In this document: piece after piece, positions 41,739 to 51,195 of the stretch
Numbering within the stretch: the stretch's first letter is position 1
How the letters are laid out: every line of letters starts with the position of its first letter
Assembly: GCA_947503715.1 (NCBI GenBank)
Contig: CANNER010000005.1
Location: 18,268-82,267, forward strand
From: an uncultured Caulobacterales bacterium
GTDB taxonomy: Bacteria; Pseudomonadota; Alphaproteobacteria; Caulobacterales; Maricaulaceae
Length of the DNA stretch: 64,000 bases
Direction of reading: 5' to 3'
Made by a program: the position numbers and the translations under genes
Notes under the pieces: model-generated
Databases searched by the model: none
Seen by the model: the letters and a program-made list of their open reading frames with translations, nothing else
What the model was told of the DNA's origin: nothing

Positions 41739-44486
41739 CTAAGCCACCAATGCAATCGAAAGTTCATCAAGCAAGCCGTTCAGCCCATCACCAAACAAAG
41801 CCCGCGCGCGGATCAAGCCTCCTGCATCGGCAAAGTCTGCCATTTCCATCAGGTCGCGCGCCGAGATTTCGGCATTGGCTGCAATGTGGTCGCGGATATT
41901 TTCAAGCCACCGCATTTGGTCGGCGCTATATTGTGTGCCCGCTTTTTTCTGCCGTCCAATCCAGAGGTTAAAGCGGCGGGTGACGTCGGCGCTGATGGGT
42001 TCTAAAAACTCGCTTTGGCCCAGCGCAAAACGCACAAGCGCAATTATTTCAGTCAGCAGCTTGTCTGCGGGCGCGCCGCGCACGGCGGCTTCATTCACGC
42101 GTTTATAGGCTTGCCATACGGTGGCCGTGGTCAGGTATTGCGGTGGGTCGGCGAGTTTGACTGTCAGCTCTTTGATTTGGGCATAGGTCAGGCGCTGCTG
42201 TCCCATGGGCTGCTCATATAGGATTTGCAGAGCCGTGATTTCATTGCGGTTATCGGCCATAAATTGCTTAAAGCTGCTGATGGTTTCTTCGGATTTTTGA
42301 ATGTCAAATTCAGCCTGAATCACCGTGTCGGGGTTGATGTCGTCGATCACAATATCGGCGCGCGATTTCATATCGACCAACAGCTTACGCACAGCGGGGG
42401 TATCAAAGACGCGGCAAGCTTCATCCTTTTTACGCGCCGCGATTTCGGCTTCTTGCTCAACGCTGGCTAGCGGGCCAAATTCGGCTTTAGCCTCTGCCTC
42501 TATCAGGTCGGCGTCTGTCGTATCCAGCAGGGCATTGGCCATTTCACGCAGGGACACGCCGGCCACATCGCGGATGCGCGCCATATCGTCTTTGCTCAGT
42601 TGTGTCTCTAACTTGGCGAGACGTCCCGCCAGTGAGGTCAGCGCGTCTTCGTCGCGGCGGCCTTGGGCGATTTGCTCAATCAGCTTTTCAAAGCCAAGAT
42701 GGCGTTGCCGTTCCAGCGGTTGTGAGACGTTTTTCTTGCCTTCGGTCACGCCCACAGCGTCAATCAGAACAAAGCGGGTTTTCGTGCGTGCATCAGGGGT
42801 GACTTTGGCCAGTTCGCTATCGTCGATCGTGCGCACGCCTCGGCCCTTCATCTGTTCGTAATAGCCTTCGGATTTCACGTCGCGCATAAAGATGATCGCT
42901 TCGACGGGTTTGATATCTGTGCCTGTGGCAATCATATCCACGGTCACAGCAATGCGTGGGTTTTTATCCACCCGAAAGCCTTTAATACGCGCGGCGGGTT
43001 TTTCGCCGCTGACTTTATAAGTAATCTTCTTGGCAAAATCATTGCCTTCGCCAAAGACTTCGCGCGCGGCGATAACGATTTCTTCGGCGTGATTATCGTC
43101 CTTGGCAAAGATAAGCGTCTTGGGCACCCAATCGCCTGTGCGTCCCGGGAAAAGCTCTGTGAAGAGGTTGTCCTTATAGGATTGCAGAACTGTGCGGATT
43201 TGCGCTTTAGATGTAACAGAGCGGTCAAGCTCACTCGCTTGGTAATCCAAATCGGCATCCAGCGCCTCGTAACGTTCTTTGCGCGAGCGTTTGTCCATGA
43301 TGGGGACATGATAGCCTTCTTCAATTAGGCCGCCGCCTTCGCCAACTTCGGTGCGGATGCGGAAGACTTCATAGCCGACATTCACGCCGTCCGCGACAGA
43401 GCGTTCATAGGGATATTCTGCGACAAGGTTTTGCTGAAAGAACCCTAATGTGTGTTTTGTCGGCGTGGCGGTCAGGCCAATCAGGTGCGCGTCAAAATAA
43501 TCCAACACTTGTCGCCACAGCCCATAGATTGAGCGGTGGCATTCATCCGTGACAATAAAATCAAACGTCTCAATCGGCAGGTCAGGATTATACTCAAGCG
43601 GTTCAATCTCGCCGTCCTTCTGCTCCCAAATTTCGAAGGCTGATTTCTCTTCATTTTCTTCGTCCAGCTCCTTGCCTTTCAGCATCGAATAAAGGCGCTG
43701 TATGGTTGTGATAACCACTTTGGCGTCGGTGTCGATGTGGGCGGATTTTAGCTGTTGGCTGATGTAGATATCTGTGAACTTTTGGTTCGCGCCTGGTGGG
43801 TCAAAATTTTGAAATTCTTTAAGCGTTTGCGAGCCAAGGTTGGAGCGGTCAACGAGGAACAAAATGCGCTTGGCACCCGCGTGCTTCAAAAGCCGCCAAG
43901 AAAAAGAGCAAGCCGTAAATGTTTTGCCCGCGCCCGTCGCCATTTGGATAAGCGATTTCGGACGGTCTTCAGACAGAGATTTTTCAAGGCCTGTAATGGC
44001 GTCAATCTGGCAATCGCGCAGTCCGGGCTGATCGAGCGGTGGCATGGTCGTCAGCTTTGTTCGCAGGGACTCTCCCGCGAGTAGCCATTCATGCAAAGTT
44101 TCGGGGCGATGAAAGGCAAAGAGGCGGCGCGAGCGTGGCTTTGGGTCGCGCATGTCTTTGAAGTTAGTTTCGACCCCTGTGCTTTCATAACTAAAAAGCA
44201 GATTGTCTTCCCATTTGGGAATATGGGCGGGAAGCGCACCCATATATTTATCGGACTGCTCGGCGACGCCTGACAGCGTGATGCCTTCGGCCTTGGCTTC
44301 AATGATACCTGCCGCTTTGCGGTCAATAAACATGAGGTAATCGGCTTCATCTTTTCCAAGCTGAAAATGGCGCACGATAACGCCTAAGCCCGCGCCAAGA
44401 TTCAGGGCGTCCTTGTCTTGAATAATCCAGCCCGCTGCTTCGAGCAGGGCGTCGATTTTCAATCTGGCTTTGTCCTCAGGAGTCAT
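41739..44486 (-). CDS. hsdR: Type I restriction endonuclease subunit HsdR
   Basis: 915-residue motor-nuclease. N-terminal nuclease region (DYLMFIDRKAAGIIEAKAEG, with D...ExK). SF2 helicase motifs follow: ATGAGKTFTACSFSWRLL (I), DECHRSIYGLW (II), LTATPTKHT (III) and MKGRGVRTIDD (VI). The C-terminal part resembles the EcoEI-type (type IB) family. Separated from the Fic gene by 48 bases. Confidence 0.95.
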   Translation of the reverse strand: MTPEDKARLKIDALLEAAGWIIQDKDALNLGAGLGVIVRHFQLGKDEADYLMFIDRKAAGIIEAKAEGITLSGVAEQSDKYMGALPAHIPKWEDNLLFSYESTGVETNFKDMRDPKPRSRRLFAFHRPETLHEWLLAGESLRTKLTTMPPLDQPGLRDCQIDAITGLEKSLSEDRPKSLIQMATGAGKTFTACSFSWRLLKHAGAKRILFLVDRSNLGSQTLKEFQNFDPPGANQKFTDIYISQQLKSAHIDTDAKVVITTIQRLYSMLKGKELDEENEEKSAFEIWEQKDGEIEPLEYNPDLPIETFDFIVTDECHRSIYGLWRQVLDYFDAHLIGLTATPTKHTLGFFQQNLVAEYPYERSVADGVNVGYEVFRIRTEVGEGGGLIEEGYHVPIMDKRSRKERYEALDADLDYQASELDRSVTSKAQIRTVLQSYKDNLFTELFPGRTGDWVPKTLIFAKDDNHAEEIVIAAREVFGEGNDFAKKITYKVSGEKPAARIKGFRVDKNPRIAVTVDMIATGTDIKPVEAIIFMRDVKSEGYYEQMKGRGVRTIDDSELAKVTPDARTKTRFVLIDAVGVTEGKKNVSQPLERQRHLGFEKLIEQIAQGRRDEDALTSLAGRLAKLETQLSKDDMARIRDVAGVSLREMANALLDTTDADLIEAEAKAEFGPLASVEQEAEIAARKKDEACRVFDTPAVRKLLVDMKSRADIVIDDINPDTVIQAEFDIQKSEETISSFKQFMADNRNEITALQILYEQPMGQQRLTYAQIKELTVKLADPPQYLTTATVWQAYKRVNEAAVRGAPADKLLTEIIALVRFALGQSEFLEPISADVTRRFNLWIGRQKKAGTQYSADQMRWLENIRDHIAANAEISARDLMEMADFADAGGLIRARALFGDGLNGLLDELSIALVA

Positions 44487-44534
44487 ACACTTACACTCCC
44501 CAGATTCGATAGTATGTCAAAGGAAAGCAGGCCA

Positions 44535-45602
44535 TTATTTGGTCCGGCGATAGAATGCACCGCGCCCTTTTCCAGTTAGCTCTAAATCGCCGCTCGCAAC
44601 AAGTTCACGGAGGCGCACTTTTACTGTGTTTCTGTTGGCGTTTGTTTGCTCAACTATTTCCGAAACGGACAGGCGTTTTTGTTTCCCGAACAAGGCTAAT
44701 ATTTCCTCTGATAACGGATGTAGTTCTTCAATCGTGACTTCCGCTTCTTTTTCGTCCTCGACACGCTCTTCAAGAATGGTCTTCTGCTTCTTCAAAGCCC
44801 GCAGAAAAAATCCAATCCACGGCTCCCAATCCGGCGTGTCATCTAGGCTCTTTTGTGTGCGTCGCAGGGCGTTGTAATACTGGCCTTTGTTTTCTTCCAC
44901 GACACTCTCAAGCGATGCGTAGGGCACATATGCGTAACCTGCTCTTAAAAGCATGAGTGTTGTCAGAACGCGCGAAAGCCTTCCATTCCCATCTTGGAAT
45001 GGGTGAATGGCGAGGAACTTCACAATAAAAATTGCGACGATCAATAGCGGGTGAAACGCTTCTTCTCGAATGGCCTTCTGAACCCATCCAACAAGGGCCT
45101 CCATTTCGCGGGGTGTGTCGAATGGTGAAGTAGTTGCAAAAACGACTCCAAGCTCTTCGCCGTGTGGCCCGAATGCGACAACATGATTGTCGAGCGTTTT
45201 GTAGCCGCCACGGTGGCGCTCGTCTTTGGTGCTGTGCCGTAAAAGTGTTTGGTGAAGCTGCCGGATATGGTTCTCGGTGATTGGCATGTCTTCCCAAGCC
45301 TGAAAAACCAAATCCATCGCCTCAGCATAACCTGCTACTTCCTGCTCATCGCGGCTTTGAAAGCTCTTCGTTTTGAGGCCTGACAAAAGCGTCTCAACTT
45401 GGGCGTCTGTTAGCTTCGCGCCCTCAATTCGAGTGGATGACCCGATGCTCTCAATTGTCGCGACTTTGCGGAGCTTGTTCAGGCGTTCAGGCGCAAGTGT
45501 TTTAAGGGCCTCCCAACGGCCTTTAAACTCGTCGATTTCAGCGACAAGTTTAACCATGTTTTGGTCTAATCGGATATCCAATAGGGCGTAATCCATACCC
45601 AA
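44535..45602 (-). CDS. Fic family protein with inhibitory motif and winged-helix C terminus
   Basis: 355 residues. The Fic core is HPFQDGNGRLSR near residue 205, complete for AMP-transfer. An N-terminal S-x-x-x-E-G element (STRIEG, residues about 55-60) matches the internal inhibitory helix of class II Fic proteins. The C-terminal 60 residues (KRLSVSEIVEQTNANRNTVK) form a winged helix, suggesting self-regulation or DNA binding. It leads the hsd operon direction. It may be a stand-alone stress effector or a guard of the restriction system. Confidence 0.9.
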   Translation of the reverse strand: MGMDYALLDIRLDQNMVKLVAEIDEFKGRWEALKTLAPERLNKLRKVATIESIGSSTRIEGAKLTDAQVETLLSGLKTKSFQSRDEQEVAGYAEAMDLVFQAWEDMPITENHIRQLHQTLLRHSTKDERHRGGYKTLDNHVVAFGPHGEELGVVFATTSPFDTPREMEALVGWVQKAIREEAFHPLLIVAIFIVKFLAIHPFQDGNGRLSRVLTTLMLLRAGYAYVPYASLESVVEENKGQYYNALRRTQKSLDDTPDWEPWIGFFLRALKKQKTILEERVEDEKEAEVTIEELHPLSEEILALFGKQKRLSVSEIVEQTNANRNTVKVRLRELVASGDLELTGKGRGAFYRRTK

Positions 45603-45775
45603 TTATACCCAATAATATCCAATTGTCATTCTCTCATTTTAGAAGCCACTAAGAAAAGAAACGGCCATATCTTTTCTTAGTGAATTTCTTAAGAAAGGTT
45701 CGGCGCGTTATTTCGGCGTGGAAGATGACCTGAAATCCATACAATTTTAAGAGATTTTGCGGGGTTAAAATACAA

Positions 45776-45930
45776 GGTAACACCATCGAAAACCCCAGTG
45801 GCATGGGGGAAAACTCCAAAACCATGCCCCCACGCCTTTAGGCCTTGGGGGCATGAAAAACGATGTGCAGACAATGCTTTAGCATAGTGGTAACACCACC
45901 CGCTTTATCTAGCCCTCCAAAATTTCATTT
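45776..45930 (+). repeat. Palindrome-bounded element, copy 3
   Basis: Bounded by GGTAACACC at 45776-45784 and 45889-45897, replacing the GGTGTGCACACC of copy 2 at both ends. The core AAAACGATGTGCAGACAATG (45857-45876) is identical to copy 2. A strong stem CATGCCCCCA/TTGGGGGCATG lies left of the core, and TGCTTTAGCA replaces the TGGGTTAACCCA palindrome. It is followed by CGCTTTATCTAGCCCTCCA as in the other copies. Opposite in direction to the integrase, as copy 1 is. Confidence 0.65.
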
Positions 45931-46020
45931 TGACACTTTTCCCAGAACACTCCCCAACCGCCCCAGAGCACTGTAATTATTCATTCGAGGGATTTTGGTG
46001 AAATATGCTATGATTTACCC

Positions 46021-46242
46021 ATGACCGATACCTCGCCAGACCTAACCGACAACCAAAAACTCGCCGCTGACATTCGCGAAGCCATGGTGATCTTGGCAAA
46101 GGTCATACGCAAATTTGGGGATGAACCTTGGCCTTTAATGGAGCGTTTTCAGCGCGAACTGAAAGCCCTCGAAGACCGCGAAGCACTCCTCGATACTCTC
46201 TTGGATGAGCGCCCTGACAACGCCTCTAAGCGCTCAAATTAG
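46021..46242 (+). CDS. Small acidic helical protein beside the island C integrase
   Basis: 73 residues, family not recognised. Predominantly helical (QKLAADIREAMVILAKVIRK, then RFQRELKALEDREALLDTLL). TATGAT at 46009-46014 lies so close that transcription would start at about the ATG, suggesting a leaderless message. Its end overlaps the convergent integrase stop by 17 bases. Its place suggests an accessory or excision factor, but no motif supports that. Confidence 0.5.
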   Translation: MTDTSPDLTDNQKLAADIREAMVILAKVIRKFGDEPWPLMERFQRELKALEDREALLDTLLDERPDNASKRSN

Positions 46243-47599
46243 CCAAGCTTTGAACGAACTTACCGCTCAATGGATGGGCGATTTTTAGCAATTCTTTCCG
46301 GCGATATTCAAGCGACCCGCCATCGCCATATTGAGGCCGTGTGTTCTTATGACCCATTAAAGTACATCGTAATCCGTAGTCCAACCCGGCCTCTAACATG
46401 CGTTTCTCGTAGGCGTGTCTAAAGCTATATATGCAATGCTTTTTCGACTCCATAAGTCCGCGCGTATGGAAGGTTTTAAGGAGCGCTGCAGACAGTGAAT
46501 TACCCTTCTCGCGATAGCGCGGAAAGCCATTAGGGGCGCGTTTCATCGCCTCTAATGACACACCAATAAGCGGGATATCGCGGCTGGAAGAGGCCGATTT
46601 AAGCTCCCTTTTTGCGGCGGGCCTGATGCGGATATGCGGAACATCAGCGTCCAAGCAGATATTCTCAGGCTGTAAATTTGCAATCTCGCTGGGCCTGCAT
46701 CCTGTCTCTATTAAGGCATAGGCAATAAGCTGCGCTTCGTCGTTTATACCCTTCAAAGCGTCGGGGTTTAGAATTTTTGAACGCACCCAATCGTCAGAAA
46801 ATGAGGGTGTCGACTCAATGGGTGTATCTTTAAACCGTAGCTTTCGGAACGGATTTTCACGGTCTTCGTCACCCTGATATGTCCAATACTCGCGGAACAA
46901 TAAACGAAGATTTCCTAGCTCCCGGTTGGCGCTGTTGGGACGGTAAGTGTGATCTGTCTCGGAGCTTGGGCGCAAACGCTCACCCCACCAATCATAAAAC
47001 TGCCGCCCATGCTGTCGGGCTATCTCGTCCATATGCAGGTTCCCACAAAGTACCACAAAATGTTCCACAGCGCGGCGCTTTGACGATTTCCAACGTTCAA
47101 TCTGTTCAGGTGATTTTCGGCTAGTCTCGCCGATACTCAGCTTGTCGCAGTAAAGCTTAAATGCATCGCGGATTGTGTCTCTAGGCGGCTCAATTGTGCC
47201 TAGTACAGCCTCCACGTCTATAAGCTTGGCACCATCTTCTTTAAGGGCGTTCACGCGCTCAACAAGCGTCTCAACAGGCTCTTTATCGACAAGCGTTGGA
47301 AACGGTTTGAAATCGAAGCCCACCGCCACAGCGCGGCGTCTAGCTGACCTATAGCGGCATATTTCTAACGATTCTTGAGCGCTGACACCCGTCTTTTCGG
47401 CCAGTGCAGTTTCCCAAAAGTGCTCGTCTGCATCCATCATTCTGTCGCGAATTTCGCGTGCGACTGTGACGGAATCTGTTTGCAGAGCTTTCTTAATAGT
47501 GCGCCGAAGATCGACTTGGCGGTAGCGTGATGGAACGCGGCGAACATAATACCAACGCTGACCGCGTTGTTCGAGATAGTGATTTCGGCTGATGGTCAT
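46226..47599 (-). CDS. int: Tyrosine recombinase (island C integrase)
   Basis: 457 residues, clearly homologous end to end with the island A integrase (RWYYVRRVPSRYRQV; ALIETGCRPSEIANLQPENI; IYSFRHAYEKRMLEAGLDYG; LMGHKNTRPQYGDG; SLEYRRKELL with the nucleophile Tyr). It lies next to tRNA-Arg and reads away from it, as the island A enzyme does at tRNA-Leu. The two enzymes use different tRNA targets. Repeats with a 12-bp period sit just before its start. Confidence 0.94.
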   Translation of the reverse strand: MTISRNHYLEQRGQRWYYVRRVPSRYRQVDLRRTIKKALQTDSVTVAREIRDRMMDADEHFWETALAEKTGVSAQESLEICRYRSARRRAVAVGFDFKPFPTLVDKEPVETLVERVNALKEDGAKLIDVEAVLGTIEPPRDTIRDAFKLYCDKLSIGETSRKSPEQIERWKSSKRRAVEHFVVLCGNLHMDEIARQHGRQFYDWWGERLRPSSETDHTYRPNSANRELGNLRLLFREYWTYQGDEDRENPFRKLRFKDTPIESTPSFSDDWVRSKILNPDALKGINDEAQLIAYALIETGCRPSEIANLQPENICLDADVPHIRIRPAAKRELKSASSSRDIPLIGVSLEAMKRAPNGFPRYREKGNSLSAALLKTFHTRGLMESKKHCIYSFRHAYEKRMLEAGLDYGLRCTLMGHKNTRPQYGDGGSLEYRRKELLKIAHPLSGKFVQSLANLSA

Positions 47600-47605
47600 A
47601 ACCCA

Positions 47606-47647
47606 TTGTACCCCAGTTTGTACCCCAATTTGTTCCCCAAATTGGGG
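47606..47647 (+). repeat. Tandem 12-bp repeats at right end of island C (putative arm sites)
   Basis: TTGTACCCCAGT, TTGTACCCCAAT and TTGTTCCCCAAA occur in succession at exactly 12-bp spacing (47606, 47618, 47630), followed by TTGGGG. They lie upstream of the integrase start, in the same position as the repeats of island A. Confidence 0.6.
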
Positions 47648-47725
47648 GAACGTGGGATGTTGCGAGAAAATAAGAGAAAAACCATAAGTTTTTCAATGAC
47701 TTAATACTTTTAAAACTGAGAGAAT

Positions 47726-47802
<77 letters not shown>

Positions 47803-47882
47803 TGTGCGGTCGCTCCCATAGCGCTGTCATGTCCTGCTGTCCAGCGGTTGAAACGTTGGAAAAGAGGGCGCACATCGAATTT

Positions 47883-48869
47883 ATGAAACTCCGATTTTTT
47901 TTACTGCTCCCGTTTTTGTTTTTGGGGGCATGTGACGACACCTCTGAAACACCCCTTGCCACGCGCAGTGTTGAAAACCGCGTGGCCGACGCGCGGGAGC
48001 GCAATGACGGTCCGGCGATTTGGGTGGCCAAGGATTACGACTCAACGCTTTACTTGTTCGGCACGGTTCACCTCCTGCCTGATGATTTGTCTTGGCAGCG
48101 CGAGGATATGCGGCAGGCTTTTCAAGAGGCTGGAACGGTATTTTTTGAGGTCGATACAGGGCCTGAGGGGCAGGTTCAGGCGACGGTCCTGACGACAAGT
48201 TTGGGCTTGCGTGATGATGGTCTGCGACTGACGGATGAGCTGGATAATTACCAACGCAATCTGATGGAGGCCGCCGCCAACAACGGGAACCTGACGATTG
48301 CCGCACTGGACTCCATGTATCCTTGGCTCGCGTCGGAGTTTTTGACTTTCGCAGCCGCGCAGAATGCTGGACTATCAGCGGATCTTTCTGCAGATGAAGC
48401 GCTGAAATCACGGGCTGCGCGATTGGGCAAGAATATCATTTATCTGGAGACGATGGAGGACCAGATCACGGCTTCGGCGGAGTTGCCGGATTTTGTGCAG
48501 GGCCGGTTGCTGACGGAAACACTGGAGAATTTCAACACAATGGGCGACGACCTCGTGACGGTTGCCGAACAATGGGCGGTGGGCGGCACGGATTACCTGA
48601 CCGAAGAATTGGTCGCTCCGATGAAAGCCCGTGCGCCTGAAGTCTTCCACGCGTTGTTGCGGGACAGAAACCGTAAATGGGCCACGCAACTCTCGCGCTT
48701 CATGGAAGATAGCGGGACGGGATTTGTCGCCGTCGGCACATCGCACCTTCTCGGCGAAGAAAGCCTGCTCCACGAATTACGGGAGCAGGGCTATGAGGTG
48801 CAACGCTATTACGCGTTCAAGGGCGAGAATGTCATCGACACGGTCGATACGACGATCACACGGCAATAG
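47883..48869 (+). CDS. TraB/GumN family lipoprotein
   Basis: 328 residues. Starts at ATG 47883 with a lipoprotein signal ([19 protein letters not shown], lipidated Cys at 17); the longer frame from 47799 overlaps tRNA-Arg. Family motifs [11 protein letters not shown] and [10 protein letters not shown] near residues 55-90, [20 protein letters not shown] near the end. These are GX2H-type motifs of the TraB/TIKI fold, some members of which are metalloproteases. Cell-envelope role; exact substrate unknown. Confidence 0.85.
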   Translation: MKLRFFLLLPFLFLGACDDTSETPLATRSVENRVADARERNDGPAIWVAKDYDSTLYLFGTVHLLPDDLSWQREDMRQAFQEAGTVFFEVDTGPEGQVQATVLTTSLGLRDDGLRLTDELDNYQRNLMEAAANNGNLTIAALDSMYPWLASEFLTFAAAQNAGLSADLSADEALKSRAARLGKNIIYLETMEDQITASAELPDFVQGRLLTETLENFNTMGDDLVTVAEQWAVGGTDYLTEELVAPMKARAPEVFHALLRDRNRKWATQLSRFMEDSGTGFVAVGTSHLLGEESLLHELREQGYEVQRYYAFKGENVIDTVDTTITRQ

Positions 48870-48870
48870 G

Positions 48871-50784
48871 CTAAAAGTCGAGTTCCAGTCCGGCAAAGAC
48901 GGCGCGGGCCGCAGAGGCAAAACCGACGACTTCCTGATAATCCTCATCCAGCAGGTTTGATCCACGCAACGTAATGGCGGCGATATCGCTCAACGCATAT
49001 CTGGCATTCGCTCCAACCAATGTGAAACTGTCCAGTTCTACGTTCGAGAAAGTCGCAAAATCCGTATCCAACTGCTCACCATTATGATCGGCGTTGAGGG
49101 TGAGGGTGAGCGCGTCTGTCGCGTCCCAACTCGCTGTCGCGCTGGCGAGAAAATCGGGGCGGCGGATTTCCTCTATGTCGTCTTGCTCTGAGTCGAGGAA
49201 GGCGGCGGACCCGTAAATGCGAACCGAGTCCACAGGCGTCCATTTAGCCGAGAGTTCGACGCCGGATCGCGTGCTATCCGTGTCCAGATTGATAACGCTG
49301 GTCGTGAAATCGGGATTGAACAGCGTTGTGATTTCGTCTTCCAATTCTGAATAGAAATAATCCACGCTGAATTCGAAATTGCCGAGTGTTTGATCATAGC
49401 CGACGGACACACCGCGTGAAGTTTCAGGCTGCAAATCCTCATTCCCCGTAAAACGGGACGCCGGGAAGAAACCGAATAATTCGATCAAGGTCGGGTTTTT
49501 GACCCCGGTACCGGCGGAGGCGCGAAGGCGGCCACCCCAGTCAAACGCGTAGCCTGCCCCGATGCGGACTGTCGTCGCATCCTCGAATAAATCATTGATG
49601 TCATGACGGGCGGAGGCGGTGAGGGTGAGCGCATCACCCGTATAACGGTAATCGCCCGCGATGGCATAGGTCCAATTATCCGGTTCCGCGCCGGGTTCCG
49701 TAAAATTCGGGCGGATTTCATATTGTTCATGCTCGGCCTCGCCGAGGACGGTGAGGCTGTGCGCGTCAGAGAAATCCCGTTTGGCGGCCCAGTTCGCGAC
49801 GTGGCGGGACCCAATGGAGCGGGAACTGAAACCACCAACTGTGTCAGTATCCGTTTCGACCATATGAGCCGCGATTTTGTGTTGAAAGCCTGCGAGGTTG
49901 AAACGGGCATCAATCCGGGCTGTGGTCGTTTCGACCTCGGTTTCATCACTCGTATTGTTTAGGCGACCATCGAGATTGGAGTCGCTGTCAAAGTCTGTTT
50001 CACGCAGGGATGTCCCGAATTTTGCGCTGAAATCAATACCGGCAATGTCGACATTGTTCAGCCCGATATTCAGAGCTTGAGAACTTGAGCTATCGTCTTC
50101 GCCGCCGAGGCCGGAAATATCGAATCCTTCTGTTGAGAAGAGATTGCCGTTCACGGTCAGCGCCGCGTCGCCGAGCGGGACGACCGCGCTGAGCTGACCT
50201 TCATAGGTCCCGCGACTGCCGCCCTCCACGCTGGCACGCCAGCCCTCGGATGTGCTGCCCGCGCGGGTGATGACATTGATGACACCGCCCACAGCGTCAG
50301 AGCCGTAAAGCGCGGATTGTTCTCCGCGCAGGACTTCGATTTTGACAATATCCTCATTGCGAAGCCCGCCAAAATCAAACGCGCCGTCGGATGGATTCGC
50401 GACTTCCACGCCATCAATAATGACAAGGACATGATTGGCTTCTGATCCGCGCAAGCGAATTTGGGTGAGAGACCCTGCGCCGCCGTTCTGGCTGACCGCG
50501 AGTCCTGGAATCGTGCGCAGGAGGTCCGCGATGACGGCTTGGTTGCGGTTTTGGATGTCTGATTCAGTTAAGAAAGAAACAGGGCTAGTTAGTTCATGCT
50601 TCCTAATGGCATCTACTGGAGAGCGTACAATGATGACGTCGTCGTCTATCTTTGCCGGGAGACGAATAACACATGGCGGTTCGATTTCGCCACAAACTTC
50701 TGGGTCTTCGGAGAAATCAAACTGGTTGCTCCAAGCCGGACCCGCTATTGCGACCACAGCCGCACTTAATAATAATCTTTTCAT
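48871..50784 (-). CDS. btuB: TonB-dependent vitamin B12 receptor BtuB
   Basis: Outer-membrane corrinoid importer of 637 residues. Signal peptide MKRLLLSAAVVAIAGPAWS. Plug: LLRTIPGLAVSQNGGAGSLT, QIRLRGSEANHVLVIIDGVE and EVLRGEQSALYGSDAVGGVI. The barrel ends FAGLELDF. ATG 50784 is chosen over 50811. The gene lies under a cobalamin riboswitch and beside cobalamin-dependent metH, which supports the B12 ligand. Convergent with, and one base from, the TraB-like gene. Confidence 0.9.
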   Translation of the reverse strand: MKRLLLSAAVVAIAGPAWSNQFDFSEDPEVCGEIEPPCVIRLPAKIDDDVIIVRSPVDAIRKHELTSPVSFLTESDIQNRNQAVIADLLRTIPGLAVSQNGGAGSLTQIRLRGSEANHVLVIIDGVEVANPSDGAFDFGGLRNEDIVKIEVLRGEQSALYGSDAVGGVINVITRAGSTSEGWRASVEGGSRGTYEGQLSAVVPLGDAALTVNGNLFSTEGFDISGLGGEDDSSSSQALNIGLNNVDIAGIDFSAKFGTSLRETDFDSDSNLDGRLNNTSDETEVETTTARIDARFNLAGFQHKIAAHMVETDTDTVGGFSSRSIGSRHVANWAAKRDFSDAHSLTVLGEAEHEQYEIRPNFTEPGAEPDNWTYAIAGDYRYTGDALTLTASARHDINDLFEDATTVRIGAGYAFDWGGRLRASAGTGVKNPTLIELFGFFPASRFTGNEDLQPETSRGVSVGYDQTLGNFEFSVDYFYSELEDEITTLFNPDFTTSVINLDTDSTRSGVELSAKWTPVDSVRIYGSAAFLDSEQDDIEEIRRPDFLASATASWDATDALTLTLNADHNGEQLDTDFATFSNVELDSFTLVGANARYALSDIAAITLRGSNLLDEDYQEVVGFASAARAVFAGLELDF

Positions 50785-50894
50785 CACGCACTCCAAACTG
50801 TTCCGATCCAACGGACCGGATAGACATTGTTGTGTCGTCTAGGAGTTTTCTCTCCATGCGCATCGGTACATCCCGCCCGCGCGCGCTGGCGACG

Positions 50895-51078
50895 TTGTCG
50901 GCAGGTCTTCTGACTCGGCCCTCAAGCGGTTCGCGACGTCTTCCCAAGTTACCTCAGTGACATCTGTCGCGACCCTCAGGCCTTACAGCGGCGGGAGCCG
51001 TTGGAGACTTCACTTTGCATTTTCATGCAGGTGGCACTCCATTCCCATGTTCGCACTCCGTTACAGAGTGACCGACAA
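50895..51078 (-). promoter_or_regulatory. Cobalamin riboswitch upstream of btuB
   Basis: On the minus strand, TTGTCGG near 51078 pairs with CCGACAA near 50895 (closing P1). Inside are GTGCCACCTGCATGAAAATG, GCCGCTGTAAGG, ATGTCACTGAGG and the strongly conserved TCAGAAGACCTGCC B12 box (50901-50913). Expected to repress btuB when adenosylcobalamin is plentiful. Confidence 0.9.
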
Positions 51079-51195
51079 GGCAGGCTCATAACGGGAAATT
51101 ACGTCTGTGCAAGTGCGTCTTTTCAGTCACATAAAGATTTCTTTATATACACTATGGCGTTGCTCTGATAGGTCGCGCAGGAATAAGGAAGTTTC

